DNA of 64,000 bases from Cochlodiniinecator piscidefendens (GCF_011326755.1 NZ_JAAOIE010000002.1:558001-622000); one strand, 5' to 3'; positions 1 to 10,521 are shown, counted from the first letter of the stretch. The notes: generated from the sequence alone by a model not told the origin. Translations and numbers: made by a program.

Positions 1-522
1 CATATCGTCGGTGTAAGGCACACCAACAAACCTATGAGTGCTAACCAACTCTTGGATGTGAGTAGGCTCAATCAGGTTATTTTCTAAAAACGCGTAGGAT
101 GGCATGATGGATTCTGGCACCACAGATTGCGGATCCCGCAAGTGATCAAGATGCCATTCATCAGAATAACGCCCACCAACACGCGCGAGATCAGGACCAG
201 TACGCTTTGATCCCCATTGGTGTGGGTGGTCATACATTGACTCAGCCGCCAATGAATAATTCCCGTACCTTTCAACCTCGTCACGCATGGGACGGATCAT
301 TTGCGAGTGGCACGTATAGCACCCCTCACGAATGTAAACGTCGCGCCCTGTCAGCTCGAGCGGGGAATAAGGGCGCATGCCCTCCACTTCCTCAATTGTG
401 TTTTCGAGGTAGAACAGAGGTGCAATTTCAACAATCCCACCAATCGACACCACAAGAAGCGATCCAACAAGAAGCAACGTTGCATTCTTTTCCAGTACCG
501 CGTGTTTATCAAGAATTCCCAT
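1..522 (-). CDS. ccoO: cbb3-type cytochrome c oxidase subunit II, CcoO (3' end outside window)
   Basis: Monohaem membrane cytochrome c subunit of the high-affinity cbb3 terminal oxidase. It passes electrons from CcoP or soluble cytochromes to the CcoN catalytic subunit in the inner membrane. The visible 174 residues show an N-terminal membrane anchor (about residues 14-36) and a CYTCH haem-binding motif at residues 68-72, followed by the family stretch [10 protein letters not shown]. The ATG is preceded by an AAGGAAGGA ribosome site. It lies 14 bases after ccoN, so the two are one operon, and ccoQ and ccoP are expected beyond the edge. The reading frame is open to base 1. Identity is very secure from the haem site and the ccoN neighbour. 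Confidence 0.96.
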   Translation of the reverse strand, partial: MGILDKHAVLEKNATLLLVGSLLVVSIGGIVEIAPLFYLENTIEEVEGMRPYSPLELTGRDVYIREGCYTCHSQMIRPMRDEVERYGNYSLAAESMYDHPHQWGSKRTGPDLARVGGRYSDEWHLDHLRDPQSVVPESIMPSYAFLENNLIEPTHIQELVSTHRFVGVPYTDDM

Positions 523-536
523 TTTTCGGTCCTTCC

Positions 537-2135
537 TTATTCAGCGGGCGCTGCGGCAGCGGCAGGGGCTTTCGCCTCGCCTTTTGCTACAGTCATCCAA
601 AGGTTATAGGCCATGATCAGCGCACCACCGAGGTACATAACGCCCCCCAATCCGCGAACCACATTCATCGGGAACTTCGCCGCGACGGAGTCAACAAATG
701 CGTTTACAAGGAAACCATTTGCATCAACTTCACGCCACATCAGCCCCTCCATAATACCGCTGACCCACATGGATGCCGCATAAAGAACGATACCGATCGT
801 CGCGAGCCAAAAGTGCCAATTCACGAGTTTGAGGCTATAAAGGCCTGTTTTGTTCCACAGCTTCGGGAAGAGGTAGTAAAGCGCCCCAAAGGTAATCATC
901 CCGTTCCAACCCAAAGCACCAGAATGCACGTGGCCAATGGTCCAGTCGGTATAGTGGCTCAGAGAGTTCACAGCACGGATCGACATCATCGGTCCTTCGA
1001 ATGTGGACATCCCGTAGAACCCGATAGAAATCACCATCATACGAATGATTGGATCGGTGCGCAGCTTGTCCCAAGCGCCTGAAAGCGTCATCAGACCGTT
1101 GATCATACCACCCCAGCTTGGCATCCATAGAATGATTGAGAAAACCATACCCAGTGTACCTGCCCAGTCCGGCAAAGCAGTATAGTGCAGGTGGTGTGGA
1201 CCAGCCCAGATGTATAGGAAGATCAGCGCCCAGAAGTGGATGATTGACAGTTTGTAGGAGAAAACCGGACGCTCAGCCTGCTTTGGCACAAAGTAATACA
1301 TCATGCCCAAGAAACCAGCAGTCAAGAAAAACCCAACCGCATTGTGGCCGTACCACCATTGAGTCATCGCATCTTGAACACCAGCGAAAATCTGAACTGA
1401 TTTAGACCCAAAGATGGATACCGGGATCGAAATGTTATTCACAACATGCAGCATCGCAACGGTGATAATGAAAGACAGATAAAACCAGTTCGCCACATAA
1501 ATATGAGGTTCTTTACGTTTGATAATGGTTCCCATAAACACCGCAAGATACGCAAGCCACACGACGGTCAACCAAATATCAACGTACCATTCAGGTTCTG
1601 CGTATTCCTTGGATTGTGTTGAGCCCAACAAATACCCAGTCGCAGCAAGCACGATAAACAGCTGATAGCCCCAAAACACAAACCATGCGAGGTTTCCACC
1701 CCAAAGCCGCGCCGCAGATGTACGCTGCACCACATAAAAAGAAGTACAGATCAGCGCGTTCCCACCAAAAGCGAAAATAACCGCTGAAGTGTGTAACGGG
1801 CGCAAACGACCAAAATTGGTGAACCCTTCGGCCCAATCAAAATTCAGCACCGGAAAGGCAAGCTGAAAGGCAATGAATGTCCCAGCTAAAAAGCCAACGA
1901 CGCCCCAAAAAGTTGTCGCAATAGCGCCTGCACGAACAACATCGTCCATGTAACCCGTTTCAGGTGCCGGTTTTGTTTCATGCGTATTTCGCAACGTCCA
2001 CAGAAATACGCCACCTGCCACCAGCATCACCAAAATGGCATGCAACTGGTAGGCAAGATCGCGTGCATAGTTGGCTGCAATCGCAGCCAGGACCGTGATC
2101 AGCCCCAACACGATGAGCTTAAGATAGTCCCACAT
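537..2135 (-). CDS. ccoN: cbb3-type cytochrome c oxidase subunit I, CcoN
   Basis: Catalytic subunit of the cbb3 oxidase, which reduces O2 to water at low oxygen with two b-type haems and CuB, and pumps protons. It has 532 residues, normal for CcoN, and many hydrophobic segments. Visible metal and haem ligand regions are [25 protein letters not shown] (the CuB His and cross-linked Tyr region), [10 protein letters not shown] and [13 protein letters not shown]. The C-terminus ends in an alanine-rich tail. AAGGGA precedes the ATG. The promoter region towards the divergent universal stress gene holds two FNR-type boxes, which predicts induction by FnrL at low oxygen. It is first in the operon with ccoO. 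Confidence 0.98.
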   Translation of the reverse strand: MWDYLKLIVLGLITVLAAIAANYARDLAYQLHAILVMLVAGGVFLWTLRNTHETKPAPETGYMDDVVRAGAIATTFWGVVGFLAGTFIAFQLAFPVLNFDWAEGFTNFGRLRPLHTSAVIFAFGGNALICTSFYVVQRTSAARLWGGNLAWFVFWGYQLFIVLAATGYLLGSTQSKEYAEPEWYVDIWLTVVWLAYLAVFMGTIIKRKEPHIYVANWFYLSFIITVAMLHVVNNISIPVSIFGSKSVQIFAGVQDAMTQWWYGHNAVGFFLTAGFLGMMYYFVPKQAERPVFSYKLSIIHFWALIFLYIWAGPHHLHYTALPDWAGTLGMVFSIILWMPSWGGMINGLMTLSGAWDKLRTDPIIRMMVISIGFYGMSTFEGPMMSIRAVNSLSHYTDWTIGHVHSGALGWNGMITFGALYYLFPKLWNKTGLYSLKLVNWHFWLATIGIVLYAASMWVSGIMEGLMWREVDANGFLVNAFVDSVAAKFPMNVVRGLGGVMYLGGALIMAYNLWMTVAKGEAKAPAAAAAPAE

Positions 2136-2228
2136 AAAGCGTCCCTTCGTCTTTTCCCCCGCCGACTCAGCATTCGCCGAGGGGTTTCTCGATTAGCTGC
2201 CGTAGTAATGGGCACGGCAGTTGTCGCC

Positions 2229-2242
2229 TTGATCCATATCAA
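2229..2242. promoter_or_regulatory. FNR/FnrL-type box, ccoN-proximal
   Basis: TTGATCCATATCAA is a perfect match to the FNR consensus TTGAT-N4-ATCAA. Its centre (2235.5) lies 100 bases from the ccoN ATG. Placed at -41.5, as in class II activation, it would put a ccoN start site near 2194, with a TACTAC-like -10 element on the minus strand near 2202-2207. That assignment is inference. The fnrL gene is 1.7 kb away. Confidence 0.85.
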
Positions 2243-2260
2243 ACTGGACGCGTCATCTCT

Positions 2261-2274
2261 TTGATCGAAGTCAA
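2261..2274. promoter_or_regulatory. FNR/FnrL-type box, usp-proximal
   Basis: TTGATCGAAGTCAA differs by one base from TTGAT-N4-ATCAA. It lies 62 bases before the universal stress gene ATG and 32 bases, about three helical turns, from the first box. At -41.5 it would serve a rightward start near 2309. One box per divergent promoter is the simplest reading; joint action on ccoN is the alternative. Confidence 0.75.
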
Positions 2275-2335
2275 AGCGCCTGATCAACTTTCTCCTTAGC
2301 TTTCGAAATAAGCGAATTAAGAAAGAGATGAGACA

Positions 2336-3175
2336 ATGGGTTTTAAAACGATACTGAACATCGTCACAGATGCAGATGTTTCTGCACCTCCGCTAGAACG
2401 CGCACTTGCTATTTCTAAAGTCGAAGACGCACATCTTGATGTCATGTGCCTAGGCATCGATCGCACTCAAACAGGATATTACTACGCTGGTGCAAATGCA
2501 CTTGTGCAGCAGGAAACCCTGATACGCGCCAGAGAGGAGGCTGAAACTCTCGAAACATCCATACGCCAACGCCTTTCTACAGAAACCGTCGCATGGTCGG
2601 TTGAATCAGGTGTCGCCCAGTTGGCCGGCCTTGCTCGTATAATCGCCCATCGCGCGCGATTTGCCGATTTGGTCGTTCTTCCTAAACCTTACGGAAAATC
2701 CCGTGGGCAAGAAATCGAAGCAATTGTCGAAGCAGCAATGTTCGAGGGCCACGCCCCCGTCTTGGTTGTTCCGGATAGCTGCGAAGCCGCGACGATCCCC
2801 CGCCGCGTGGTTGTTGCGTGGAACGAAAGCACCGAAGCCCTTTCCGCCATTCGTGCCGCCCTACCGGCGTTGCGCGCAGCCGAAGAGGTGAATATTGCAA
2901 TTATTGATCCACCCACCCACAGTCCAGATCGCTCTGACCCCGGCGGGGCGTTATCGCAAATGCTAGTACGGCATGGCGTAAAGGCTGAAATCTCAGTCCT
3001 TGCAAAAACCATGCCACGTGTTTCTGATGTTTTGTTGCGCCATGCCCGTGACATTGACGCTGACCTGATGGTTATGGGGGCATATGGCCATTCGCGATTC
3101 CGCGAAGCTATATTAGGTGGGGCTACTCGAAATATGCTCGAACACGCCGAAGTTCCGGTCCTGATGGCGCATTGA
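2336..3175 (+). CDS. Universal stress protein, two tandem Usp domains
   Basis: Cytoplasmic nucleotide-binding stress protein of 279 residues, twice the usual single-domain length, with two Usp folds (about 1-145 and 150-279). The second half keeps the ATP-loop pattern G-x2-G-H followed by GG-x-T-R-N, seen as GAYGHSRF...LGGATRNML near the C-terminus; the first half lacks a clear one. The ribosome site is AGAAAGAGATGAG. It is divergent from ccoNO with FNR-type boxes between them, and next to fnrL, so it is probably made under oxygen limitation. The biochemical role is not known from sequence. Usp genes next to cbb3 operons are a recurring arrangement in Rhodobacterales. Confidence 0.9.
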   Translation: MGFKTILNIVTDADVSAPPLERALAISKVEDAHLDVMCLGIDRTQTGYYYAGANALVQQETLIRAREEAETLETSIRQRLSTETVAWSVESGVAQLAGLARIIAHRARFADLVVLPKPYGKSRGQEIEAIVEAAMFEGHAPVLVVPDSCEAATIPRRVVVAWNESTEALSAIRAALPALRAAEEVNIAIIDPPTHSPDRSDPGGALSQMLVRHGVKAEISVLAKTMPRVSDVLLRHARDIDADLMVMGAYGHSRFREAILGGATRNMLEHAEVPVLMAH

Positions 3176-3187
3176 CGCCGACACCTC

Positions 3188-3931
3188 TTATACTAGGTAA
3201 CCACCATCAGCATCATCCCCGGTTTCATCCAACAAACGTTGGAAATCGGGGATCGTCACATGGCGTTTTCCTTCCAATTGGATAACGCCATCTTTTTTCA
3301 ATGCGGAAATCTGACGACTTACTGTCTCAAGCGTTAGACCGAGGTAGTTTGACATCGCATCACGTGTGAGCGGCAAATCAAACGTCTTTGGCGTACCGCC
3401 CCCTTTGGTCAGAGTAGCATCGCGACGCGCGATGATCGCAATCAAGCTTGCGATCTTTTCCCGTGCAGTTTTGCGCCCCAGCAACAACATCCATTCCCGC
3501 GCAGCATCCAATTCGTCGAGCGTCATTTCCAACAGGCGCTGCGCGATATGCGGGGTTTCGGCCATCATTTTTTCAAACGGCTTACGGCGAAAACAACACA
3601 TAACCAGATTGGTTGTAGCCGTCACATCAAAGGCGGCTTCATCACGCCCCGGACGTCCCACAAAATCAGACGGTAGCAAAAGCCCAACCATCTGTGTTCG
3701 CCCATCTTCCATAGTTTGACTTAAGGTCGCGATACCCGACACAACGGAGGCCACAAAATCCATGTGGTCCCCTGACCACACAACAGTTTGCCCCGCTTCG
3801 TAGCTGCGGTAGTATTTAATTTCATCCAACACCGCTAATTCATCTGCCTCACACCGCGCGCAAACCGCACGATGGCGGATCGGGCAGTCGCTACAATCTT
3901 TAAAGCCGAGTTTAAGTTCTTGAATGCTCAT
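3188..3931 (-). CDS. fnrL: Oxygen-sensing Crp/Fnr-family regulator FnrL
   Basis: Global anaerobic regulator that binds a [4Fe-4S] cluster and activates or represses genes through TTGAT-N4-ATCAA sites. The 247-residue form starts at MSIQELKLGF; the 17 extra codons of the longer frame would run through the FNR-type box and are unlikely. N-terminal Cys 13, 16 and 24 (CSDCPIRHRAVC), with another at 27, and a distal VMCCF cysteine match FNR cluster ligands. The recognition helix LGLTLETVSRQISAL holds the E-x2-S-R signature that reads TTGAT. It ends 12 bases from the usp stop (convergent) and is divergent from hemN across a shared box, so autoregulation is likely. Confidence 0.95.
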   Translation of the reverse strand: MSIQELKLGFKDCSDCPIRHRAVCARCEADELAVLDEIKYYRSYEAGQTVVWSGDHMDFVASVVSGIATLSQTMEDGRTQMVGLLLPSDFVGRPGRDEAAFDVTATTNLVMCCFRRKPFEKMMAETPHIAQRLLEMTLDELDAAREWMLLLGRKTAREKIASLIAIIARRDATLTKGGGTPKTFDLPLTRDAMSNYLGLTLETVSRQISALKKDGVIQLEGKRHVTIPDFQRLLDETGDDADGGYLV

Positions 3932-3943
3932 TGGCGTCTTTTC

Positions 3944-3957
3944 TTGATCTGAGTCAA
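3944..3957. promoter_or_regulatory. FNR/FnrL-type box between fnrL and hemN
   Basis: TTGATCTGAGTCAA is a one-mismatch FNR box. It lies 12 bases before the fnrL ATG, where binding would block fnrL transcription or translation start, and its centre is 41.5 bases before the hemN ATG at 3992, the classic class II activation distance. The motif is seen; the two opposite effects are inference. Confidence 0.78.
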
Positions 3958-3991
3958 AGTGGCGTATCAGTTTCAATGTCATGGTATTGGA

Positions 3992-5347
3992 ATGACTCTG
4001 AATTCACAACTCGCGCAGCACGGTCTTTTTGACGCGCGTGTGCCCCGCTATACGAGCTATCCAACTGCGCCGCATTTTTCGGCATCAATTGGAGCTAGCG
4101 AACATGAAAAATGGATACGGGCGATCCCCGAAAATGGGCAGATATCGCTTTATATACACGTGCCATTCTGTCGGCGGCTCTGTTGGTTTTGCGCCTGTCG
4201 CACACAAGGGACACAATCAGAAAAACCCGTTTTAAGTTACTTGGAAACTCTGAAAACTGAATTGCGACACCTCGGGAACATGTTGCCCGATGGCATAACG
4301 CTTTCAAGGCTTCATTGGGGTGGTGGTACACCTACCCTACTCTCCCCCACTATGATGAGCGAACTGGCAGCTGCTATCTTTAACGTCGTGCCTATGGGTG
4401 AAAATGCAGAGTTTTCAGTTGAAATTGACCCAAATGAAATCGATCAACATCGATTAGAAGCTTTGGCAGCGGCGGGTATGAATCGCGCGTCTATCGGTGT
4501 GCAGGACTTTGATCCAGAGATTCAAAAAATCATTGGCCGCCCTCAAAGTTATGAAATCACCCGCGACGCCGTCGAAGGATTACGCGCCCAAGGTATCCAA
4601 AGCTTGAATGCCGATATTTTGTATGGGCTACCTCATCAAAACACCCACCGCATTTCAGATTCGGTTCAAAAACTTCTATCGTTGTCCCCTGACCGCGTTG
4701 CTCTCTATGGCTACGCCCATGTTCCATGGATGGCCAAACGCCAGCAAATGATCCCCTCAGATTCACTTCCGTCACCAGAAGAACGGCTTGCGTTATTTGA
4801 TGCCGCGCAAAAGCTTTTCAACTTCGATGGATACCAAACCATTGGTATCGATCATTTTGCACTGCCAAGTGATGGTCTGGCAATCGCCCAACGAAATGGC
4901 ATGCTTCGCCGCAATTTTCAGGGCTACACAGATGATCAGGCAAGCGCATTGATCGGGGTTGGTGCCTCTTCGATTTCCCGGTTTCCTCAGGGGTTCACTC
5001 AAAACGCCCCAGCGACATCTGCCCACACGAACGCAGTGCGAAATGGGTCGTTCTCGACACACAAAGGGCATGCATTTTCACAGGATGATCTCATCCGCAG
5101 TCGCATGATCGAAGCTTTGATGTGTGATTTTGAAATTTCGGCGGACGACATCAAGCAGCGCTTTGATATCAAGAGAACAGATATTACCGACATGTTTGAT
5201 GAGGCAGCAAAAACGTTTGGCGATATGGTGCGGGTCACGCCAGAACGATTCTTCATTCCCGAATATGCCCGCCCCTTAACCCGCGTGATAGCCCGTGCGT
5301 TTGACGCTTACGATTTATCCAAAGCTGGGCATAGCTCAGCTGTCTGA
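3992..5347 (+). CDS. hemN: Oxygen-independent coproporphyrinogen III oxidase, HemN
   Basis: Radical-SAM enzyme that oxidatively decarboxylates coproporphyrinogen III to protoporphyrinogen IX, giving haem synthesis without O2. It has 451 residues, starting MTLNSQLAQHGLFD, then the family hallmark RYTSYPTAPHF. The radical-SAM motif CRRLCWFCAC is CX3CX2C plus the extra Cys typical of HemN; HWGGGTPTLL follows. An upstream in-frame GTG at 3959 would abut the FNR-type box, so the ATG at 3992 was preferred. No strong ribosome site precedes it. Low-oxygen haem supply matches the neighbouring cbb3 oxidase and fnrL. The stop overlaps the convergent glycosyltransferase by 12 bases. Confidence 0.95.
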   Translation: MTLNSQLAQHGLFDARVPRYTSYPTAPHFSASIGASEHEKWIRAIPENGQISLYIHVPFCRRLCWFCACRTQGTQSEKPVLSYLETLKTELRHLGNMLPDGITLSRLHWGGGTPTLLSPTMMSELAAAIFNVVPMGENAEFSVEIDPNEIDQHRLEALAAAGMNRASIGVQDFDPEIQKIIGRPQSYEITRDAVEGLRAQGIQSLNADILYGLPHQNTHRISDSVQKLLSLSPDRVALYGYAHVPWMAKRQQMIPSDSLPSPEERLALFDAAQKLFNFDGYQTIGIDHFALPSDGLAIAQRNGMLRRNFQGYTDDQASALIGVGASSISRFPQGFTQNAPATSAHTNAVRNGSFSTHKGHAFSQDDLIRSRMIEALMCDFEISADDIKQRFDIKRTDITDMFDEAAKTFGDMVRVTPERFFIPEYARPLTRVIARAFDAYDLSKAGHSSAV

Positions 5348-6562
5348 AGGGCCGAACGATAAAATATAGTCCAGCAATTTTGGCAAGCAGACTGTTTTTA
5401 GGTCGTAGTTCGATATAATCGTTTCACGCGCCATGATCCGCATTGGCGCGAACTTTACTGGTTCCGCCAGACATTCCGTTAGAACCCGACCCCACGCCGC
5501 GACATCAAAGAACTCAACCAAACGACCATTCACACCGTCGATGATCACTTCTTGAACAGGGGCTGTTTTTGACCCGACGACCATTGCGCCCATGCTCATT
5601 GCCTCAAGCATGGACCATGACAACACAAATGGATACGTCAGATAGGCATGTACGCGACTGATCTGCATAATGGATTTAAAGTCGTTGTAGGACACGCGCC
5701 CGACGAAATGCACACGTGACCGATCGATCTGTCCCCCCAACTCATCCAACATAACCTGTTTCCAACTGCGTCCGTCTGCGGGGGATCCACCGTACCCTTT
5801 GCCATCTCCGCCAATCAACACCACATGGGCATTTGGGCGATTTCGCAGCACCTCTGGCAAAGCACGCATGAAAATATGAAAACCACGCTGAGGTTCAAGA
5901 TTCCGGTTGATGAATGTTAGAACTTCATCACCAGCCCGTAGCGTCACGCCAGTATTTGGAACCGTATATTCTGCCGCCAGATTTGGCTGCAATCCATCGG
6001 TGTCGATACCATCATGGACGACCTTCATATCCGCCCGCATCGCAGCGGGGAAAGTCCCGGCCTGCCACGACGTTGGGGCGTAAGAGCCGTCGGCTTGTGT
6101 CATTGCCTGAGACAAATGCGCAAGTTTGCTGATCGTGGAAATACGTGCATTTAGTGTTGAAGTTTGAAACTCTGCATCAAAATCCGCGTCCAAACCACGG
6201 GTCGCGTAATAGAATTCACCAAATAAAATAAGCTTAGCATTCGGCCAGACTTCTTTCAGAAAAAGAGTCTCTCCCCATCCCGGATGACCAACAATGATGT
6301 CGGGCGTATATCCTTGTTCTTTTTGGACATGAGCAGCCACCTGCGCAACACGTGCGCCCCGTTCGGCATGCCCAGCATAATGGGTACCCGGCCCCATAGG
6401 CTTTGTTTCATAATCCCAACGATAACGAACCGTGGGAATCCCAGTTTCACGTTCATTGGTTGACGCCGTGATCACACCAATATTGTGCCCCAATTTTCTG
6501 AGGGCAGGCGCCAGAAACTTAAATTGCCCTGGAAAATTTTGATGCACAAAAAGGATATTCAT
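5336..6562 (-). CDS. Glycosyltransferase, family 4 (GT-B fold)
   Basis: Predicted retaining sugar transferase of 408 residues in the cytoplasm or at the inner face of the membrane. The N-terminus MNILFVHQNFPGQFKFLAPAL is typical of GT4 enzymes. The C-terminal half has a nucleotide-sugar binding region (VLSWSMLEAMSMGAMVVGS...VQEVIIDGVNGRLVEFFD) with the E-x7-E-like pattern of GT4. It starts 15 bases after the yejF stop on the same strand, so it may be the last gene of the importer operon, although no functional link is obvious. No other polysaccharide genes are nearby, so acceptor and donor are unknown. Confidence 0.85.
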   Translation of the reverse strand: MNILFVHQNFPGQFKFLAPALRKLGHNIGVITASTNERETGIPTVRYRWDYETKPMGPGTHYAGHAERGARVAQVAAHVQKEQGYTPDIIVGHPGWGETLFLKEVWPNAKLILFGEFYYATRGLDADFDAEFQTSTLNARISTISKLAHLSQAMTQADGSYAPTSWQAGTFPAAMRADMKVVHDGIDTDGLQPNLAAEYTVPNTGVTLRAGDEVLTFINRNLEPQRGFHIFMRALPEVLRNRPNAHVVLIGGDGKGYGGSPADGRSWKQVMLDELGGQIDRSRVHFVGRVSYNDFKSIMQISRVHAYLTYPFVLSWSMLEAMSMGAMVVGSKTAPVQEVIIDGVNGRLVEFFDVAAWGRVLTECLAEPVKFAPMRIMARETIISNYDLKTVCLPKLLDYILSFGPSDS

Positions 6563-6577
6563 TACAAAACTCTATCG

Positions 6578-8161
6578 TTAGCCAAAGGCCGCTGCCAACA
6601 GTTCCTTTGTATAATCTGTTTCTGGTGCGTCAAAAATCTGGGCGCTTGGGCCATATTCAACAACATCACCCCGTTTCATCACAATCACCTTGTGACTAAC
6701 GGCGCGAACTACACGCAAATCATGACTGATAAACAGATAGGCCAATCCATATTTTTGCTGGAGGTTGCGCAGCAAATCGACAATCTGCACCTGCACCGTC
6801 ATATCGAGCGCAGACGTTGGTTCGTCCAATACGACAAGCTTGGGCCGTAAAATCATCGCCCGCGCAATGGCAATCCTCTGACGTTGACCACCAGAAAACT
6901 CATGTGGGTAGCGATCCATGGTTGCAGGGTCTAGCCCTACTTCTTCCATGATCTCAGCCACCATGTCCCGCGGTGCACGATCTCGGTCCATGCCATGAAC
7001 ACCCAAGCCTTCGGCTATGATCTGAAATGCAGACATCCGCGGCGACAGCGACCCATAAGGGTCTTGGAACACAATTTGCATGTCACGGCGCAGTTTGCGC
7101 AGCTCTTTTGCATTGAGTTGATCAATCCGATCACTAAAAAAGGCGACAGGCCCCTCAGACGCGATAAGCCGCATCATAGCCAATGCAAGCGTGGTTTTCC
7201 CTGATCCAGATTCACCAACGATACCGAGCGTTTCGCCCTGCCGCACTGACAGCGTCGCGTTGTTCACAGCTTTGACATGACCAACCGTACGTCGCAGTAA
7301 TCCTTGCTGTATCGGGAACCAGATTTTCAGCCCGTCAGCCGAAACCACCTCAACCGCATCGTCGGGAACAGGGTCAGGCGTACCAGTTGGTTCAGCCGCT
7401 AATAATGTCTGTGTGTAAGGATGTTGGGGATTTGCAAATATATCCGCTGTTATCCCCTCCTCTACCACTTCACCATGCTGCATCACATACACACGATCAG
7501 CTATTTTTCTGACCACGCCAAGATCATGGGTGATGAACAGAAGGCTCATGTTTTCAGATGTTTTCAAATCCGCCAACAGCTTAAGAATTTGCGCCTCAAT
7601 CGTCACATCCAAAGCCGTTGTCGGTTCATCCGCTATCAGAAGGTCGGGTTTGTTTGCCAGCGCCATAGCGATCATAACTCTTTGGCGTTGCCCACCGGAC
7701 AATTGATGCGGGTAGGAATTGAGCCGACTTTCAGCATCGTGAATGCCTACTCTTTCCAGCAATTCAATAATACGAATACGTGCGGCGGACCCGTCTAATC
7801 CTTGGTGCAAAGACAGACTTTCACCAAGTTGTTTTTCGATCGTGTGAAGGGGGTTCAACGACGTCATCGGTTCCTGAAAAATAAAACTAATGTCGTTCCC
7901 ACGTACGCGGCGCAGTTCGGCGTCGTCAGCGGTCGTCATTTCAGTATTCAGATAACGCACTGATCCTTCGATCTGCGCACTGTCAGGCAGTAGCGCCACG
8001 GTCGAAAGGGCAGACACGGATTTACCGGAACCAGACTCCCCCACAATTGCAACAGTTTCACCTTCACCCACATGAAACGACACGCCTTTCACTGCGGGGA
8101 TCAGTTGACCGTCTTGTTTAAATGAAACCCGAAGGTTGTTGATGTCGAGAACCCTGTTCAT
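6578..8161 (-). CDS. yejF: Peptide/microcin-type ABC importer, fused double ATPase YejF
   Basis: ATP-hydrolysing component of an oligopeptide importer, 527 residues with two complete nucleotide-binding domains in one chain, the YejF arrangement. Domain 1 has GESGSGKS near residue 40 and LSGGQRQRV; domain 2 has GESGSGKT near 315 and FSGGQRQRI, each with Walker B ([24 protein letters not shown]). It overlaps yejE by 4 bases (ATGA). Substrates in known Yej systems are short or modified peptides; the substrate here is not shown by sequence. Part of the yejA-yejB-yejE-yejF operon. Confidence 0.93.
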   Translation of the reverse strand: MNRVLDINNLRVSFKQDGQLIPAVKGVSFHVGEGETVAIVGESGSGKSVSALSTVALLPDSAQIEGSVRYLNTEMTTADDAELRRVRGNDISFIFQEPMTSLNPLHTIEKQLGESLSLHQGLDGSAARIRIIELLERVGIHDAESRLNSYPHQLSGGQRQRVMIAMALANKPDLLIADEPTTALDVTIEAQILKLLADLKTSENMSLLFITHDLGVVRKIADRVYVMQHGEVVEEGITADIFANPQHPYTQTLLAAEPTGTPDPVPDDAVEVVSADGLKIWFPIQQGLLRRTVGHVKAVNNATLSVRQGETLGIVGESGSGKTTLALAMMRLIASEGPVAFFSDRIDQLNAKELRKLRRDMQIVFQDPYGSLSPRMSAFQIIAEGLGVHGMDRDRAPRDMVAEIMEEVGLDPATMDRYPHEFSGGQRQRIAIARAMILRPKLVVLDEPTSALDMTVQVQIVDLLRNLQQKYGLAYLFISHDLRVVRAVSHKVIVMKRGDVVEYGPSAQIFDAPETDYTKELLAAAFG

Positions 8162-9273
8162 TCAAACGTCTTTCGCGGATCGAAAGCGTCTCGCACGCCT
8201 TCAAAGATGAAAACCAACAGCGACAGCATGATCGCGTAAGTGAAAAAGGCGGTGAACCCCAACCAAGGCGCGTGCAGGTTTTGTTTGCCCTGCAACGTGA
8301 GTTCCCCGAGTGACGGGGACGAAGACGGCAACCCAAACCCTAGGAAATCAAGCGAGGCCAGCGTTGCAATCGCGCCAGTCACTAGGAATGGTAAAAACGT
8401 CAACGTCGCCACCATCGCGTTGGGCAGCATATGCCTAAACATGATGGTAATGTCAGACACGCCAAGCGCTTTGGCAGCACGTACATACTCAAAGTTCCGG
8501 GCACGCAAAAATTCTGCACGGACAACCCCGACAAGCCCTGTCCAGCCAAACAAAATCGCCACGAAAACCAATATCCAGAAACTTCGCCCCAGCGTGGCCA
8601 GCAAAATAATGATGACATAGAGCTGCGGTGTACCGTTCCAGATTTCAATAATGCGTTGAAAAATAAGGTCAACCCAACCGCCAAAGTACCCCTGAACGGC
8701 GCCAGCCGCGATACCAATGATGGAAGCAACAGACGTCACGATAAGTGTGTAAAGAATTGACAGCCGAAAACCGTAAATCACCCGCGCAAGAACATCGCGT
8801 TTGGTGTCATCTGTCCCCAGCCAATTGTTGGCATCAGGTGCAGACGGCGCAGCACCTGGAATGTCCACGATGCTATCGAACGCGTAAGGAATGATCGGCC
8901 ATAAAATCCAACCTTCATAGAAACCGTCAACGCCATCGGTGTAACTACCCCCCTCGATGCCTTGGATGATTTCCTCAGGAATATCAAAACAATCTTGCAT
9001 CCCGCCAGATCTGATCAAACATTGCACTTCGATGTCACTATAAATCGCCTCTGTCTGAAAATCACCGCCAAAGGCCGTTTCAGGATAAAACCGATGCACA
9101 GGTGAATACAGTTCGCCACGATAGCTGACCAACAATGGCTGATCATTCGCGACATATTCTGCGAACAGTGAAATCGTGAAAATCACGGAGAAGATGATCA
9201 GCGACCAAAAGGCCCGTCCATTGCGGCGGAAGTTGCGCCATCTGCGTTGATTGAGAGGGGAAAGTGTCATCAT
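8158..9273 (-). CDS. yejE: Peptide ABC importer permease YejE
   Basis: Inner-membrane permease of 371 residues for the Yej-type peptide importer. An N-terminal membrane segment (about residues 21-40) is followed by a long periplasmic loop of roughly 140 residues, characteristic of YejE/OppC proteins, then the BPD_transp_1 core with the EAA-like loop ([20 protein letters not shown]). It ends in the typical FDPRKTF. It overlaps yejB and yejF by 4 bases each, showing translational coupling. Confidence 0.93.
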   Translation of the reverse strand: MMTLSPLNQRRWRNFRRNGRAFWSLIIFSVIFTISLFAEYVANDQPLLVSYRGELYSPVHRFYPETAFGGDFQTEAIYSDIEVQCLIRSGGMQDCFDIPEEIIQGIEGGSYTDGVDGFYEGWILWPIIPYAFDSIVDIPGAAPSAPDANNWLGTDDTKRDVLARVIYGFRLSILYTLIVTSVASIIGIAAGAVQGYFGGWVDLIFQRIIEIWNGTPQLYVIIILLATLGRSFWILVFVAILFGWTGLVGVVRAEFLRARNFEYVRAAKALGVSDITIMFRHMLPNAMVATLTFLPFLVTGAIATLASLDFLGFGLPSSSPSLGELTLQGKQNLHAPWLGFTAFFTYAIMLSLLVFIFEGVRDAFDPRKTFE

Positions 9274-10421
9274 ACCTGCCTCGCCTCAAAATCAATGCGC
9301 GGATCAATCAGCACATACATCAGATCGGATACCAACCCGATCAACAGCCCCAACAACCCAAAGGCATAGAGCGTTCCAAAGACCACTGGATAGTCACGTG
9401 CGACCACAGCATCAAACCCAAGCCGCCCCAGACCATCCAAAGAAAACAGCGTTTCTATGATCAAAGACCCACCAAAGAAAACGCTAACAAATAAGGCTGG
9501 GAAACCCGCAATGACGATCAACATCGCGTTGCGAAAGATATGCCCATATAGCACCCGAGACTCCGATAGTCCCTTCGCACGGGCTGTCACCACATATTGC
9601 TTGCGAATTTCATCTAAAAACGAATTCTTAGTCAGCAAGGTCAATGTCGCAAAGCTGGAAATCGTCGAAGCAATCACAGGCAAAGCAATATGCCAGAGGT
9701 AATCTAGTATTTTGCCGCCCACACTGAGTTCTTCAAAATTGTCCGACGTTAGCCCCCTAAGTGGGAATATCTGCCAGTAAGACCCGCCCGCAAAGAGAAC
9801 CAACAATAATATAGCAAATAAGAAACCCGGAATCGCGTAAGCGACAATAATCGCGCCAGAGGTCCAAGTATCAAAAGGTGTGCCATCTTTGACGGCTTTG
9901 CGTACCCCCAATGGGATCGACACCATATAAGCGATCAATGTGGACCAAAGCCCCAAGGTGATTGAAACGGGCATTTTTTCCAGAACCAATTCAAAAACGC
10001 CAACGGATCGGAAATAGCTTTCCCCGAAATCAAGCCGGATGTAATCCCACATCATCAGGAAAAACCGTTCAACCAACGGTATCGCCTCTTTGCTGCATTC
10101 TGGGGCCTCAAGGTCAGGTGTGCCGGTAAATCCTTCGCTGCACACCAACCGCGCAAAGCCAAATTGCAACTCAAGCTCTTCGATGAAATCTTCGGGCAGA
10201 CCACGGGAACCGGCGTATCGTTCGTCGCCGCCCACTTGTTCTATACCCGCATCGCCCCCTCCGCCGATCTGCTCAGAGGCGTCACCCTCCCCTTCGATCC
10301 GCGCAATGAGGTTTTCAATTGGGCCACCGGGCACAAATTGAATAAGCGCAAAGTTGATGATCATAATCCCAACCAAAGTGGGAATAATCAGTAGCAAACG
10401 CCGAAGTATATAGGCGGCCAT
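9270..10421 (-). CDS. yejB: Peptide ABC importer permease YejB
   Basis: First permease of the importer, 383 residues. The N-terminus [21 protein letters not shown] is the OppB/YejB signature, followed by FVPGGPIE. After it comes a low-complexity acidic/glycine linker (about residues 44-68) and a periplasmic loop. The C-terminal core has the EAA-type loop ([26 protein letters not shown]) that contacts the ATPase. It starts 15 bases after the displaced end of yejA and overlaps yejE. The loop is somewhat longer than in E. coli YejB but follows the family layout. Confidence 0.92.
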   Translation of the reverse strand: MAAYILRRLLLIIPTLVGIMIINFALIQFVPGGPIENLIARIEGEGDASEQIGGGGDAGIEQVGGDERYAGSRGLPEDFIEELELQFGFARLVCSEGFTGTPDLEAPECSKEAIPLVERFFLMMWDYIRLDFGESYFRSVGVFELVLEKMPVSITLGLWSTLIAYMVSIPLGVRKAVKDGTPFDTWTSGAIIVAYAIPGFLFAILLLVLFAGGSYWQIFPLRGLTSDNFEELSVGGKILDYLWHIALPVIASTISSFATLTLLTKNSFLDEIRKQYVVTARAKGLSESRVLYGHIFRNAMLIVIAGFPALFVSVFFGGSLIIETLFSLDGLGRLGFDAVVARDYPVVFGTLYAFGLLGLLIGLVSDLMYVLIDPRIDFEARQV

Positions 10422-10436
10422 GACCCTGCTTTCTTG

Positions 10437-10521
10437 TTATCTTAGCGCGCCTTCGGCACGCAATTCTTCTGCTCTTTCAGCGTTATACCACCAGAAATCC
10501 AACTCTCCCAGTGCATAAAGG
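10437..10521 (-). other. Out-of-frame C-terminal coding remnant of yejA
   Basis: On the minus strand this stretch reads, in the +1 frame relative to yejA, about 26 residues including ALGELDFWWYNAER and ending EGALR with a stop at 10437-10439. This is the normal end of YejA proteins. The intact coding potential up to the correct position before yejB suggests the frameshift is recent or an artefact. Confidence 0.85.

Noticed and set aside
207-1082. 291-codon open frame on the plus strand
   Set aside because: It is antisense to ccoN/ccoO, has no family features and no ribosome site; the ccoN reading is certain.
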